A stretch of 64,000 bases of DNA from Oryzias latipes (GCF_002234675.1 NC_019866.2:6615307-6679306), one strand, 5' to 3'; positions 26,101-37,812 are shown, counted from the first letter of the stretch. Notes: generated by a model not told the origin, from the letters alone. Numbers and translations are program-made.

Positions 26101-29100
26101 CTGCTTTTTCTTTAGTGTTGAACCACTTTGTTTTAATTGTACCTATCTATCAGACATATTTAACTTTTTTTTTTAAGAAAATGTTAGGTTTATCACTTTG
26201 CCACCATGCACAACCACAATAAAAAAATAAATAAAATACATGGATCCATTTTTCCGGAATTTAAAACGTGTTTATTATTTTATTATTACTTTAACACATC
26301 CCCTTTAGCCAAATCAATAGCCTGACCAGAAAAAGCCATTACTGATGACAGCTCACTGTATGCATTGCTCAACTGTGGCGAGAGATGGGCCATGTTAACT
26401 GCAGATCAATTTAGATGGAAGAGGTAAATCCTGTTCTTGGGTATAGTGGGATTAAAACGACACCGCTGACCCTCTTAGTTTAAGAAAAAAATCTTACCAT
26501 CAAAAGCAATCCTAATTTTGCAACTTTCACACATTTGCTGTTAAAAAAAAAATCTCCTGTTATCACAGAGTCGGTGCCTCTCTGTGTGACAAATGACCTT
26601 GATACAGAAGCGGTGTAAGTTCAGATGGACCCACTCGCTTCATCAAAGGCACAAAGGGGTAGGGGGTTAAGAAAAAGAAAATAACCGTGGAAAGAGAGGA
26701 AAAAAATCCATCCATTCCTTTGTGCCCTTTTAAACTGTCAACAAATGATTTAGGATGAGCTGGGGTTCAGGGCAACCTCCTTGACAACTACGACCCGTTG
26801 CATCAGTGAGACACAAAGTAAGACAGCGGGAAAGGCAGGAGGGGGGGCACAAAGCAAAAGCTTTGAACAGAGTGGGGAACATAAGTTAAAAAATAAATCC
26901 ATATCAATGCTTTTATATGTCTGTTCTTATCACTCATTCATGGAGTGAAAGCCAAAATATCACAGCTTTTTCTCCGTTTAAGTTGGAGCTGGGGATTTTA
27001 ATTGCTCGGGTAAAGCGCAGCTGGATCAAAGCGAGACTGTAGATGGGGGTGTCATCAAGAGCTAGAAGGCCAGGTGAGGGGCAATGCCAGGCAGCCAGAA
27101 AGCAATAAAACTGATAAATGACACCAAGATACACAGAAACTCAGATCCACTCCACCTTCATCCTCTCTCAACATCTGCTCTCACAAGCACACCTCTCCTG
27201 CTCCATCTGCCCCTGAAAAAGCACCCACCCAAACACCCACCATCCCTCCATCTCCCCTCCAGAGAACAGCCCGGCTCTTATTGAGCACTTGTCTGTTTAC
27301 AGATCAACGCTTCCCATCGGGTTTTGGATCAATAGGATTATATTTCTTATAAAGCAGGACAGGCCAGGGGAGGGTGGGGGTGACAGGAAGGGCGGCTGAG
27401 GGTTCTGGGTGTCTGAAGATGCAGCAGAGGATCAAATCTTAGAGAGGCTGCGTGAGGGCTGCTGGAGGATGCGATGACAGAACAACAATTTGGAGAAAGA
27501 GGGAGGATGAGGGGGAAATTGGGGGAGTAAACAGGAGAAAAGCCAATGCCAGATGGAATAGAGGATGGGGAGCTTATTGATCTCTTGTCTGTCTTCTCTT
27601 CAGAGGATCAGTGGCAAACAGAAGCCGTGGTGTTTATCATTTAGTCAATGCGAGGATGAGGGCGCTCTGTTTGGGGATATGGAAATGAATGTCAAACACT
27701 GCAATAGTGCATGTTTGCATGGTGCAGGTAATTTCCCAAAACGTCATTGAAAGATAAGCACGGTTGGAAAGGGCAGAAGTTAAGATGTTTTTTTCAAGAA
27801 CAGCAAGCTGGAAGAACAGAAGAAGCAGCAGTCATTTACATATGTTAAAAAGCAGAAATGCAGCCGTCAGATGCTTTCATTTCAATACCAAGATGCTGTT
27901 AGGAAACAACAAAGCCGACTCTTTTTTTAGCTCTGTCTTGTGGTTCTCCTGTCCATTTACAAATGCACGTTTTTGCATGTTCTTTTTATCAAGGAAAAGG
28001 TTGCAGAAGGTCAAATCTGGCCTACTTAAACAAGTATTTACAAAATGTGAATTGTTTTTTTAGGAACAGCTGCCCAACATTCCAACATAAATAATTACAT
28101 AATTGCTGTTTTGAAAACTGTATTTAATTTGCATTTATCTGTGTGAAAATGAAAGACCAGCCAAGCAGAAGAAAGAGAGAGACAATCTCTAAATGACTGG
28201 CTCCTCCCGGCACTCAGACTTCTCATCACTTAGATGGTTTTAGTCATTTTGATGTACATTGTGTAAACCTGCCTCTCCACTGTGTTTTCACTTTCTCACC
28301 CCGAAAAAAGTGACACAAATATATTCCTGATGCGAGCGGGGCCATTGATTTTTCTTCAGTTTGGGGGAATTAATCCATGCTGGGCACAAATCATCTTTAA
28401 AGCAGCACCCTGGATGCGTTTTGTCGCTGGGTAATTTAGGCGTCCGGATGCGCAGGCATGCTCTGTCAACTTAAAGCCCTCATCTTCAGTCTTGCCCTCT
28501 TAAAAAAAGCACACACCCACCCTCATAAGCATACAGGCAGGCAGACGCCAACACACTCACGCTCAGATTAATGTCAAGGACTTTCCTCTTTAGAATTCTA
28601 AAACATTAAAAATGCAGATTAAAGCCACATTTCCTCATATACACCTACTTTGCTGTGGGGTATTCTGCTGGCTTGTCCCTTTTTATTCCCCACCCTCCCT
28701 CCTCAAAGTGGCAGCAAATGTAATCCTCCTTAATGGATGTGTAATATTTACATTTATACCATAATCGCTTAAACATTCATTTACAGGGCCGTATTTGGTT
28801 GTTCGTGGTCCTGACAGCCTATTCATCAAAAAGTAAATGTGCAGAACCTCGCGTCCCCTTCAGCAATCAATCAATACGCTCTTCCCGCAGCTAGCATCGG
28901 TGCAGATATATATCAGGCCAAAATTAATCACTGTGAAGTTTGCATACCCCCCCGCAACTTAATCACCCCCACCCATTACCCTGTCTTTGTGAACCTTTAC
29001 CTTTGAAGACCGTTTTGATGACTAAAGGGATTGATCAAAATGACCCATTCTCAGTGCTGATTAAATTGTAAGAGTTTATGCCGCGAATCACCAAATGAAA

Positions 29101-29344
29101 AAAGATTTGCACCTACATTCACTGATTGGACCCGTGGCTTAAAGATATTGAGTTGAGTGGGCTTCACGTCATAGCTCCTCCATAATTGCCATAATTTGTT
29201 GATATTTTCACAGTTTTACCAAAATATTAGCATCTCCACAACATATGGACAGTTTACTTGGTTCTTTAAAGGGTTAAAATCTTCTAAATTAGACAAAGTT
29301 AGACAGTTTTGATGAGTTTAATAACTGGTAAACTCTTCACTGAA
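23189..29344. other. Gene-poor stretch with possible conserved noncoding DNA
   Basis: No exon chain is visible. Sections at about 26,930-27,560 and 28,330-29,060 are non-repetitive and rich in homeobox-like ATTA/TAAT words in a balanced context, which is how developmental enhancers often look; this cannot be shown from one genome. The section at 24,300-25,380 has repeated CGTACGG-type words and may be an old unnamed repeat. Confidence 0.4.
25091..25150 (-). other. Short basic ORF (19 residues), unidentified
   Basis: The minus-strand ORF reads MPPKKPGKGKAPAPKKTKV and then stops; it has a favourable AACATG start context. The Lys/Pro-rich N-terminus resembles the first exon of several basic proteins (for example myosin essential light chains). 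The only nearby donor (AAG|GTTTAAG) is poor and no second exon was found. It may be a retroposed scrap or chance. Confidence 0.15.
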
Positions 29345-29605
29345 ATATCCATCCATGTTCAGAACCTGCTGAATCTCTTTTGGGGTTGAAGGGTTGCTGG
29401 AGCCAAACCAGCTACTGTTGGGCAAATGTGGGCTACATCCTGGACAGGTCATCACATTCACATTCACACCAAGGGGCAATTTCTAATCCCCAATGAACCC
29501 ATGAAGCGTGTTTGTGGGAAGCCAAAGTCCCCAGAAAAAATACATGTGCACGAGATGAACATTCGATTTGAGCCAGTGAGGTGAGAGCTTTAACCCAGCC
29601 CCCAC
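29345..29605 (+). mobile_element. Degenerate teleost 'CATCCATCC' interspersed repeat
   Basis: The order of motifs matches a very common fish repeat: ATCCATCCATGTTCAGAACC, then GGGGTTGAAGGGTTGCTGGAG, CAGCTACTG, 'CATCCTGGACAGGTC', 'CACATTCACATTCACACC', and later 'GGAAGCC…CCCCAGA'. The copy is worn and carries small deletions. I do not assign a family name. Confidence 0.65.
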
Positions 29606-31798
29606 TAAAAAATTTCTGATAAAATTAAGAGCCTAATCATCTACAAACCATATATTACTTCTGTTAGATTTGCATGATTTTTTAATGTTCGCATTTAGGG
29701 AAAAAAGGAATTCAATATTTATTTTGCATAAATAAAATATTAAAATTGCAGAAATGTGGTCATAATTATGGTAAATGGTTCAAGTCTCTATAGTTTTAAG
29801 GTGGTTGATTGTTGTTTCAGAGATTTGTGAAAGGAAAACAAGTCACCACAAGGTTGTGCAAATCTTTACCTGTGTTGACAGTTTTTTAGGCGACTACCTT
29901 TTGGTCTTTTATTTTATTCTTGTTATGCTCATTGGATACGAAAATTAACCTTATAACCAAACCAAATAGTGAATAACCACACAAAACGTAAAAAGCCACA
30001 TTTCTTTAAATCTGCAACTTAAATTATTATTTTTAAAAAATGCTGTAAAAACATTTCAATCAAATAAACAATTTGAAGTCAGAGCTTTAAAAAAATTCTA
30101 CAGGTGTAAAAGAGCAGAATCACTTGGCTCCAGAGGAGACAGAAAAATCACAGATACTGTGCATCATTTGAGCTTTTTTTTTTTATACAATCAATTCGAA
30201 TGGAAAAGTTGAAAATCTGTTCTGTTTCTGATTTGTTAAAGAAATTGAAATACATGAGCGCTATTGCACTCACTCTCTTATATCAACCTAAAACCAGAAG
30301 AGGCACATCTGCCAAAGCCACCCACAGAGGAGCAATATCCAATGATTTTTGTTTTCACACTTTCTAAGTGGCCAATTCCAGATCCCAGAGCTCCCTAATG
30401 TTGATGTCACATTTGGGAAAAGAAAGGGGAATTCTGGGAAGAGGTCATAAAAAAACACATACATTAACGACCATCATTGGGTGACAAGGCCTGACTGTCA
30501 GTCTAATAATGGGAACGCAATGTCAACACTTTCAAAAATAAAAGCTTTTTGCACCTCCAGCTTCGGAACTGTTTATGTCATTGATTATTTTTATGATTAT
30601 TGCACTAAAGTGATCCTGCTTTGTAAAACAATTACAGCTGAATGCGGTTGCGGTGAGCATTAGGGAAAAATCTCATAGAATTTACACGTTCATTTGCTCA
30701 TTTATGTTTACTTTTTCAGTTGTAGTGGTAATATTACTTCATGTTGTAATATTTTAAAACATACAGGGTAAAAAAAAACTTTAATATTTCAGAACTTTTA
30801 TTTAGGAAAGAAAAAAATTATTTTGGGGCTACTAAGATCTCTGATCTCTAACACTTCTGACAAAATGAAAAGGAAGAAATTGTCCTCTTATTTCTGTCAA
30901 AGTTTTATTTTTATTTTTACCAGAAATTAGTTATGCAGAACTTTGCAAATATCACAGCTTTGTAGATAAGAAAGACTGCTTAATAATTCCATACAGGCAA
31001 TTACAAGCCAGCTCAAATTTTGGCAAAGATTCTATTGATGTTGGCATGACAAAGACGTTTTCATCCAAACTGTCAGCAAAAACTATCAGAGATCTGGAAC
31101 CAAAGAGGCTGCTTGTTTGCTGTTCATTAAACAGAAGGACTCGTGCCCTCCAGGTGTCATCTGTCTGTTTCCCACAATCCACCACAGTAAAGCATCTGGA
31201 CCCTTCCAGCTTGTGCTTTATATTTATCAAATAACAATATTCTGCCAATTTTTATAAAACAAATACAGTGAATTATTTATAACAAAAATAAAACTAAGTA
31301 AAAAGAGACAGTCAAATTGTATGTTATTGTACCCATTTCTATTCTGTTTCTGTTTTGCATATTTTATTTTGAAAATTGTTCTTTTTTTATGTATTTATCA
31401 TACATATATTGAATATATATAAAGTATTTTTGCCAAGTAAAATACCTGCATTAGGCAATCACTTTAGCCAGAGAGTTTATTAGTTTGTCTGCCTTTGATT
31501 CCTTTAACCTCATCACTGAATTTTCAATTTAGAAACAAGAGCTTCTGTGAATCAGCCAGTGTGAATTATAAGGTGCTGATTGCTTTATAATTGTTTTTTT
31601 CTGTATTTTAGGGAGGAAAAATGCACAAACTGCATTACAATTAAATCAGAACTGAAAAGATTTAAACTCAAAGTGTTGTGAGGTAAATGTTTTTATTTGG
31701 GCTCCATTCAAGTTTGAAGTCAACATTTCTTTAAATATCAGTAAATAAGTAAAAGTAAAATAAAATGAATGCTGAACAGCAGCTTTAGTGGTCTGAAA
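29606..31798. other. Intergenic DNA, no gene seen
   Basis: AT-rich throughout. ORFs near 31,000-31,250 overlap on both strands and show no family resemblance. Confidence 0.5.
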
Positions 31799-32692
31799 AA
31801 TAGAATAGAATAGAATCTTTATTTTCTATAGCACTTTTCTCAGAGCAAGTCACAAAGTGCTTAACAAAGAGCATAAAAGCATATCAACACACAAAAAGTA
31901 ATAAAATACAATAATAATAATAGTAAAATAAAACACAGTAAAACGTGGTAAAACTAGGACTAAATCAACTAAAAGCTCTCCTAAATAAAAACGGCTTGAC
32001 CTGAGATTTAAAACACTCAACGGAATCGATTCGACGCAACGACAATGGGAGGGAGTTCCAAAGACGAGGAGCAACAGCTTGCAATGACAGATATCCTTTA
32101 GTCTTATAGCGGGTTTTTGGAACGCTTAAAAGATTCTGGTTGGAAGACCTCAATGATCGGGCCGAAGAGTATGGGGTTAAAAGGTCAGATAAGTATGTCG
32201 GAGCTTGACCATGCAAGGCTCTAAAAACTAAAAGTAGAATTTTAAAATCAATTCGAAATTTGACAGGTAACCAATGTAAAGCAGACAAGAGAGGAGTGAT
32301 GTGTGTCCGTTTACTTGTTCCTGTTAAAAGCCTCGCTGCAGAGTTTTGGACAAGCTGAAGACGGTTTAGGGAACGTTTGTTAAAACAGGTAAAAAGAGAG
32401 TTGCAGTAATCTAAACGAGAGGAAATAAAAGCGTGGATAATTGTTTCCAGGTCTGATCGAGACAAAATACTTTTAAATTTTGCCACGTTCCTCAGATGAT
32501 AAAAACAGTTTTTCACTATCTGTTTTGAGTGACTTTCCAGAGACATGGACCTGTCAAACAACACCCCAAGATTTCTGAGGCTTGACTGGACAGAAGAGCT
32601 CAGACACCCAAGGCGTTGACTGATGGACGGGATTTTATGATCAGGGGCAAAAATAAGTGTCTCGGTTTTCTGAGTATTTAGGACTAAATGAT
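31799..32692 (-). mobile_element. 5'-truncated L2-like LINE with open C-terminal reading frame
   Basis: On the minus strand, a continuous open frame runs from about 32,690 to the stop at 31,965. It carries landmarks of the C-terminal part of an L2/CR1-group reverse transcriptase: SSRLDYCNSLF, LQLVQNSAARLLT, HITPLLSALHWLPV, RIDFKILLLVFRALHGQAP and the closing RLWNSLPLSLR. The catalytic FADD/YADD region is absent because the element is truncated before it. The 3' UTR ends in AAGTGCTATAGAAAATAAAG followed by a short (ATTCT)n tail at 31,799-31,818, as expected for target-primed insertion. The frame has no stops, so the insertion is fairly young. Confidence 0.85.
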
Positions 32693-32832
32693 TACTGTTG
32701 TGAAGTGGATAATATTAATACTTATAATGCAGGTGCTATAGTGAAATATATACTGTATATATTTTTTGGGCAAATCTCTAATAACACTGAGACATTCACC
32801 AGGAAGAGATCACTGATATTTTACTTGTTATA

Positions 32833-33745
32833 TTTCTTCTTCTTAGTCTTCCAGTTGTTCCCTTTAGGGGTCAGCAATGAATCCTTCACCTCCATCTAAA
32901 CCTTTCTTCTGCTTCCTCTTTGCTCACACTAACCACCTCATGTCCTCCATTACATCCAGGAAATACCTTTTTTATGTATGACCTATTTAGAAATTTTTCA
33001 AATAAGAAAAAAAATAAACTTCAAAGACAGAATTCAAAAACACAAGCACAAAAAAAGAAAATAAAGAAGAAAGAAGAAAGTAAAAAAGAAGGTAAAAATA
33101 AACAAATAAAATACAATAATTATTCACAATTACAATATACCATGCTACCAATCTATGTCAGAGATTAAACACCTCATACCTGTTAATATGTTTGAGAGTT
33201 CAATTTTTAATCCCTTTTACCAACATCACCACTGTCTCTCCTCTGAATGTGTCCAAACTTTCTGCATTTATCTCCAAAACATCTAACATGAGCTGTTCCT
33301 TTTATGTGATCTTTGTCACTCTCAAAGAGAACCTCAACATCTTCATCTCTGCTACCCCCAGCTCTCCCTCCTGTCTCTTTCTCAGAGTCTCTACAAAATG
33401 GCTGCTCTCACCCCACTATTCTACACCTTTTCTTGCACTCTTGCTGACACTCATTTGTCACATATCCCTCCATCTGTCACCCGTTCCAACCTGCTTGCAT
33501 ACACCTCTTCACCTCTTCACACACCTGTTACTCTGAACTGTTGAGTACTTAAAGTCCTCCTACTTCTTCACCTCTGCTCCCTGTAACCTCACCGTTCCAC
33601 TTGAGCTCTTCTCATTTACACATAAAAACTCTGTCTTGCTGTGGGAGACTTTCATTCCTCTCCTTTAAGGAGCAAAACTCCCCCTCCATATGAGAAATAT
33701 CTGCAAACATCATGATCCTCAGAGGTTCTTGTGTAACCACATCTG
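32833..33745 (-). mobile_element. Degenerate RTE-like LINE, interrupted
   Basis: The 3' end on the minus strand lies at the TTCTTCTTCTT stretch near 32,833. It is followed on the plus strand by 'CCCTTTAGGGGTCAGCAATG' and 'TCATGTCCTCCATTACATCC', hallmarks of the common teleost RTE-type LINE. Further in, 'AACATCTTCATCTCTGC', 'CACTCTTGCTGACACTCATTTGTCAC' and the MMFAD peptide (minus strand, about 33,700-33,720) mark the reverse transcriptase. The second catalytic Asp is lost (MMFADIS), and frameshifts are frequent. An unrelated A-rich segment (about 32,985-33,190) splits the element. Confidence 0.7.
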
Positions 33746-33963
33746 TCCGTCATCACCACAGAAAATTCTTGTTCACTCAAGCCTGAGCCTTTGTTGTAGT
33801 CTCACCTTCACATTCTCTGAAAATGTAACTTAATTAGGGGTATTCATGTAATTGATTTACCTAAAAAGCTGATCATAACTGCTGTTTGGGGGTGGATACT
33901 CTCACAGCATTACCTTTGAATTTGATGTTGTATGTTGTAGGACGGCCTAACAACCAGATTTAA

Positions 33964-34105
33964 CCCTTGTGCTATCTTAGATGACCCCACCCTTACTTTG
34001 ACGTGTTCTCCCTACCATGACAAAGGTGGATAAAGGTGGAAAGATTTCATGTAATCCATGGACACCAGTGAAGATCACAAATCATTGAAGAAAAAAGTTT
34101 CAAAG
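33964..34105 (+). mobile_element. piggyBac-like MITE, 5' part only
   Basis: Begins at a TTAA (33960-33963) with CCCTTGTGCTATCTTAGATG and matches the first ~140 bp of the complete copy at 42334-42538, including GTGGAAAGATTTCATGTAAT and ATCACAAATCATTGAAGAAA. The right terminal repeat is missing. Confidence 0.75.
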
Positions 34106-34849
34106 TTTTCAAAAAGCTTAATCGAATCCTAAAGAGCTGAGTTTGGTCAGATGGAGCAGCAAAATCAACAAACATTATCATTTTTATTTTAAAAGATAGC
34201 AGTTCCAGTTTCCGTAAATGTGTCACTATATTTGCATTTTATAAAGTTTTTGTATTCTTCACAGACTGGTGTGCAAATATTTTTATAAGGGGTTGATGTG
34301 ATTTTTATCATGTTTTGGATCGGAACTGAATTAAGGCAAGGTGCACACAAAGTGTGTGTGAGACCCTCTGCTGAGGTGCCTGTTTTTATGTTTAGGCAGC
34401 AAATCCTAAATAGTCTATTTTACACACATTTGTTTAAGAAAAATGAATGTAAACTGCTCTACGATTTCAATCTTTGGAGTTGAAGGTGGTGTAATAGTTC
34501 CAGAAATCCTAAAACAGAAAAAAACTGGAGCTGCAGTTACTACATGCTCTGGCTGGTTGACTAACAACCAACCAGCCCATCTAATATAGAATAATCTTGC
34601 AAAGTAAATAAACTTCAAACACTTTAAACCTTAGATTAATATAATTAATGAAAACACAAAACTGAGCTGTCTTAACGGATTTTTGTAAACTACATTAAAA
34701 ATGGGAGTGTCTCCTCCCTGATCATCATGGGAGCAGAGTACATGAGTCTCTGAAATTAACTGTTACAGCCTGTGAGTGATGTCTGGCTTCCACTTTAATC
34801 TGTTGCCACCCTTCACCAACAGCAGTTGAGTAATCATTTAAATAATGCT
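34106..34849. other. Intergenic DNA, no gene seen
   Basis: AT-rich, without recognisable exons or repeats. Confidence 0.4.
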
Positions 34850-34865
34850 ATAATTCTCCTTCGCA

Positions 34866-35078
34866 GATCAAAACATGTATGTTGTGTCCTTTGAAAGTAT
34901 TGATAATTTATTGCAAAAATTAGAAGCAACAAATAGAATAGACTTGCAAACAAAGACAGAATTTTACAATACTATCAGAAACGTACCATGGCTTTACACA
35001 AACACCCTTCACAGAAGAGCAATGTTAATATTAGCTAACAAATACAGACCAGACCACTTTTTCATGGACACTGTATAA
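34866..35078 (+). CDS. Unidentified coding-like ORF or exon (about 68 residues)
   Basis: An acceptor-like CTCCTTCGCAG ends at 34,865, followed by a frame that runs through ATG at 34,875 to a TAA at 35,076-35,078. The peptide includes SFESIDNLLQKLEATNRIDL, FYNTIRNVPWLYTN and LHRRAMLILANKYRPDHFF. It looks protein-like, with amphipathic helices and balanced charged residues despite low GC. I do not recognise the family. It may be the last exon of a host gene, a relic of a transposon- or virus-encoded protein, or chance. It lies about 540 bp upstream of the first actinoporin-like gene on the same strand, but its splicing to that gene is not supported because it ends in a stop. Confidence 0.3.
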   Translation, partial: DQNMYVVSFESIDNLLQKLEATNRIDLQTKTEFYNTIRNVPWLYTNTLHRRAMLILANKYRPDHFFMDTV

Positions 35079-35451
35079 TGAATTGATGAATATCATCATG
35101 CAGATCATTTTCTGAATGTTCAAACTTCTACTTTGAACATCCATATTGAGTTGTTACTAATAGTTTATGGCCACGCCTGTTTGTGTTGGATCAAGTATCA
35201 GGGAGGTGCTACAAGCAAAAACGGAGATTCTCTCCACCTTCCTGCAAGATCTGAGAAAGAATTTGACGTTGCTGTTGGACACCAGACTGGTCTACAAAAG
35301 GTAAATTTCACTCTACTTTTTCTGCCCAGATATACAGTAAGGACATAATTTATCATCATACCCAAAATGATGTAGCTTTGACAGATTCACCTCTTCTACT
35401 TCCAATTATAATACACGTCTACGTGTAAAACATTTAAAATCTCAGTCCAGC

Positions 35452-35482
35452 ATTCTCTCTCTCTCTCTCTTCTCTCTTTCTC

Positions 35483-35568
<86 letters not shown>
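35452..35568. repeat. Compound (CT)n-(TG)n-(TA)n microsatellite
   Basis: A CT-rich run, a short TGTGTG, then about 39 uninterrupted TA units (35,490-35,567). It ends about 50 bp before the first coding exon of the actinoporin-like gene. The ORFs across it (poly Tyr-Ile) are artefacts. Confidence 0.95.
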
Positions 35569-35571
<3 letters not shown>

Positions 35572-35619
35572 CATATATATAACCTGAGAGGCTTTACTTG
35601 CACTTTTCTTGCAGTCAAG

Positions 35620-36917
35620 ATGCCAGAAACTGCAGAGGCTGTGTCAGCCACTCTGACCACCAACAGAAATTGCACCATAGAAATTACCAATGGCAGCAGC
35701 CACTGCCTCATCAACCCCAAGTAAGTCTGTGAATGCTTCTGCAAGTTTACAACTTGTGAAATTGATTACATTAAAGTGACAATTTAGATCAACTTTAACA
35801 CCTCTTTATTCTTTTGTTATTTTATCCCAGAATGATCAATAAAGTATTTTTTGTTTTAACATAATTTTTATTACAAGGTGCTGCTAGTAATCAGTGCAGC
35901 TGACTTGATTCGTTTTATTATATCATTACAATAAAATAATATTAATATCTTTGATGTCTGAAATTAACAAAAAACTACTGATTATAGTCATGGTTTAGTA
36001 AAGTTTTAGTTTTTTGTGTAATGCAATACAATGTCAGACCTTCAGTTTCGAATTTCCAAAGAAGAGTGAGGATCTCGTGTGACTAAAAAAAGACAAACAA
36101 CAGAACCATTAAAAGTTGCTGCTGCCTGCTGTAATTTGTGTCAAGCCTCCACATTTATCTGAGTTTGGCAGGACAGGACATACTTTGGATGAGTGGTTTC
36201 ATGTGTGGCATTACACCGCTGAGAACATCCACTTATCCATCATACGGTGACATGCACTGCCTCATTGCACATTGCATGCAGGTACACTCACTGTTACTTA
36301 GAAGTTCACAGTGGTACCTCCAGTCAAACTCCATCCATCAGCATAAGCTGTTTCACCCCAGAAAGCGCCACTCTCAGAAAGTACACTGACAAACTCCTAA
36401 AAACTTAGTGAGATGTGTGTTGGGTTTTTTCCATTCGTATAAGTGGGATTATCATGATCTGTTTGTTTTATTTCTATCCTCTCTTAGGGTCTACATGAGT
36501 AGTGGTTTCTGTTACCATCCACCCCAGCCGACGATTCGAACCACGATGACAGAAGTTTGCTCCTTCACCAAGGATGACCACACTGCCACGGGCGCGGTCG
36601 GCCTGCTGACCTACGACTTGCTCCATATGCAGAGTCGAGTTTGCTCACAACGCATGGCCATCATGTTCTCTGTGCCTTTCGACTATAACCTGTACAAGAA
36701 CCGGCTGGCTGTGGGTGTGGTGGATCCCTCCACTGCCTGCGACAAACATCTGTACGAGCAGATGTACGATGGGAAAGATCTGGGCAACTTCGCCCGTTCT
36801 GATGAAAACGGGTGTGGCCTGGAGCATCGAGCGACATCTGTTGATTTGAGAGCGACCATGTCTGCAGTCGGCAAAGCCATCGTTAAAGTGGAGATCTATG
36901 ATAAAATGCATCATTAA
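35620..36917 (+). CDS. Actinoporin-like protein A (two exons)
   Basis: Coding exons are 35620-35720 and 36488-36917, joined in phase 2 (531 nt, 176 residues). The donor is CCCAA|GTAAGT and the acceptor is CTCTCTTAG|GG. An acceptor just before the ATG (TTTTCTTGCAG ending at 35614) implies an upstream untranslated exon. The protein belongs to the actinoporin (anemone cytotoxin) family, whose founding members bind phosphocholine headgroups and form pores. Diagnostic stretch, residues 93-105: MFSVPFDYNLYKN, containing the family's Ser-Val-Pro headgroup-site signature, plus a Tyr cluster (YEQMY) downstream. The length is typical of the family. The usual aromatic after YKN is replaced by Arg-Leu (residues 106-107), so membrane binding may be altered. 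An AATAAA lies at 36951. The fish homologues I recall are called apnl; the role in fish is not settled, and pore formation is not shown here. Confidence 0.9.
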
Positions 36918-36950
36918 GATGCTGTTTGTTGTTTCTGAATTCAAAGAGTG

Positions 36951-36956
36951 AATAAA
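36951..36956 (+). terminator. Poly(A) signal of actinoporin-like gene A
   Basis: AATAAA 33 bp after the stop codon, in the expected place for a short 3' UTR. Confidence 0.7.
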
Positions 36957-37774
36957 CTTCATTGTATCTGACCAATGCTGTTTTCTTAAAAAAATAACAC
37001 GAATAAAAACAAGCTTTATGGAGATGAAGACTGATTTTGCTGTCATTTTTATTTTGTGTCCACTAAAAGATATCAATATCTGACAACCAGCTCATTGATT
37101 CCTCATTACCTTATATCTTGGGCTCACATACAGTGTACACTCCCTTCTCTTTGATTATGGTAATAAAGCATTCAGACTCAGTGCTTCTGGTGGATTATTT
37201 TCACTCTATATTCTTTCATTAATACTTATGAACAGTAATTATTTTTTAATCTCTTATTGGGATCCATGCAATTCTAATCAGTGGGAGCAGATGGAACATG
37301 GGCAGAGATGTTTTTATAATCGGCACATTTACAATCCAGTTCCTCACTTTCTTACTTGATTGTGGGAAATTTGAGAAAAAAGGTTTAACAGTGGAAAAAA
37401 AAATTTTTGTCTTGGCATGCAGTGATTGCTTCATCTTTGTTGCACAACGCCACAGACGCGTGATTTTCCGAAAGCTCTCCATTTTTGCCAACAGCTATAG
37501 TCGACCAGACGGGGCGGTGGCACCACTATGGACCTTCGGTGTATCATAGCAGGAAATTGTTCATATCTTTCCCTCACATGGGTGTGTCTGATTAAAGAGG
37601 GGAATGCCATCGTTATGATCTGCAGTGCTAGTCATCTTTTAGTCTAAGCCATGGCTTTCAAAGCTGTATGGAAAGAGGGTGTGCCAGGTTTAAATGTGGC
37701 AATGCGGCGAGTGGGAGGGTAATTGTCCCGTCCTTGTGAAAAAAAACGATAAATAGATTAACTTCTAGCCCAGG
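36957..37774. other. Spacer between the two actinoporin-like genes
   Basis: No coding signal. An ATAAATAG (TATA-like) sequence lies at about 37,750, shortly before the likely first exon of gene B. Confidence 0.5.
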
Positions 37775-37812
37775 TAACTTCTCCCGCATGCACACTTGGA
37801 GCATCTGAGCAG
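37775..37812 (+). other. Candidate 5' UTR exon of actinoporin-like gene B
   Basis: A short exon-like segment ends with CATCTGAGCAG|GTAAGTC (donor at 37,813), about 25 bp downstream of a TATA-like ATAAATAG. The matching acceptor is the strong CACCTTTCCTTCTTAG ending at 38,266, which would add 38,267-38,320 as 5' UTR before the ATG. The start point is approximate. Confidence 0.4.

Noticed and set aside
35442-35744. Poly Tyr-Ile ORFs
   Set aside because: Translation of the TA microsatellite.
36645-37076. 143-residue minus-strand ORF
   Set aside because: Antisense shadow of actinoporin-like gene A exon 2.
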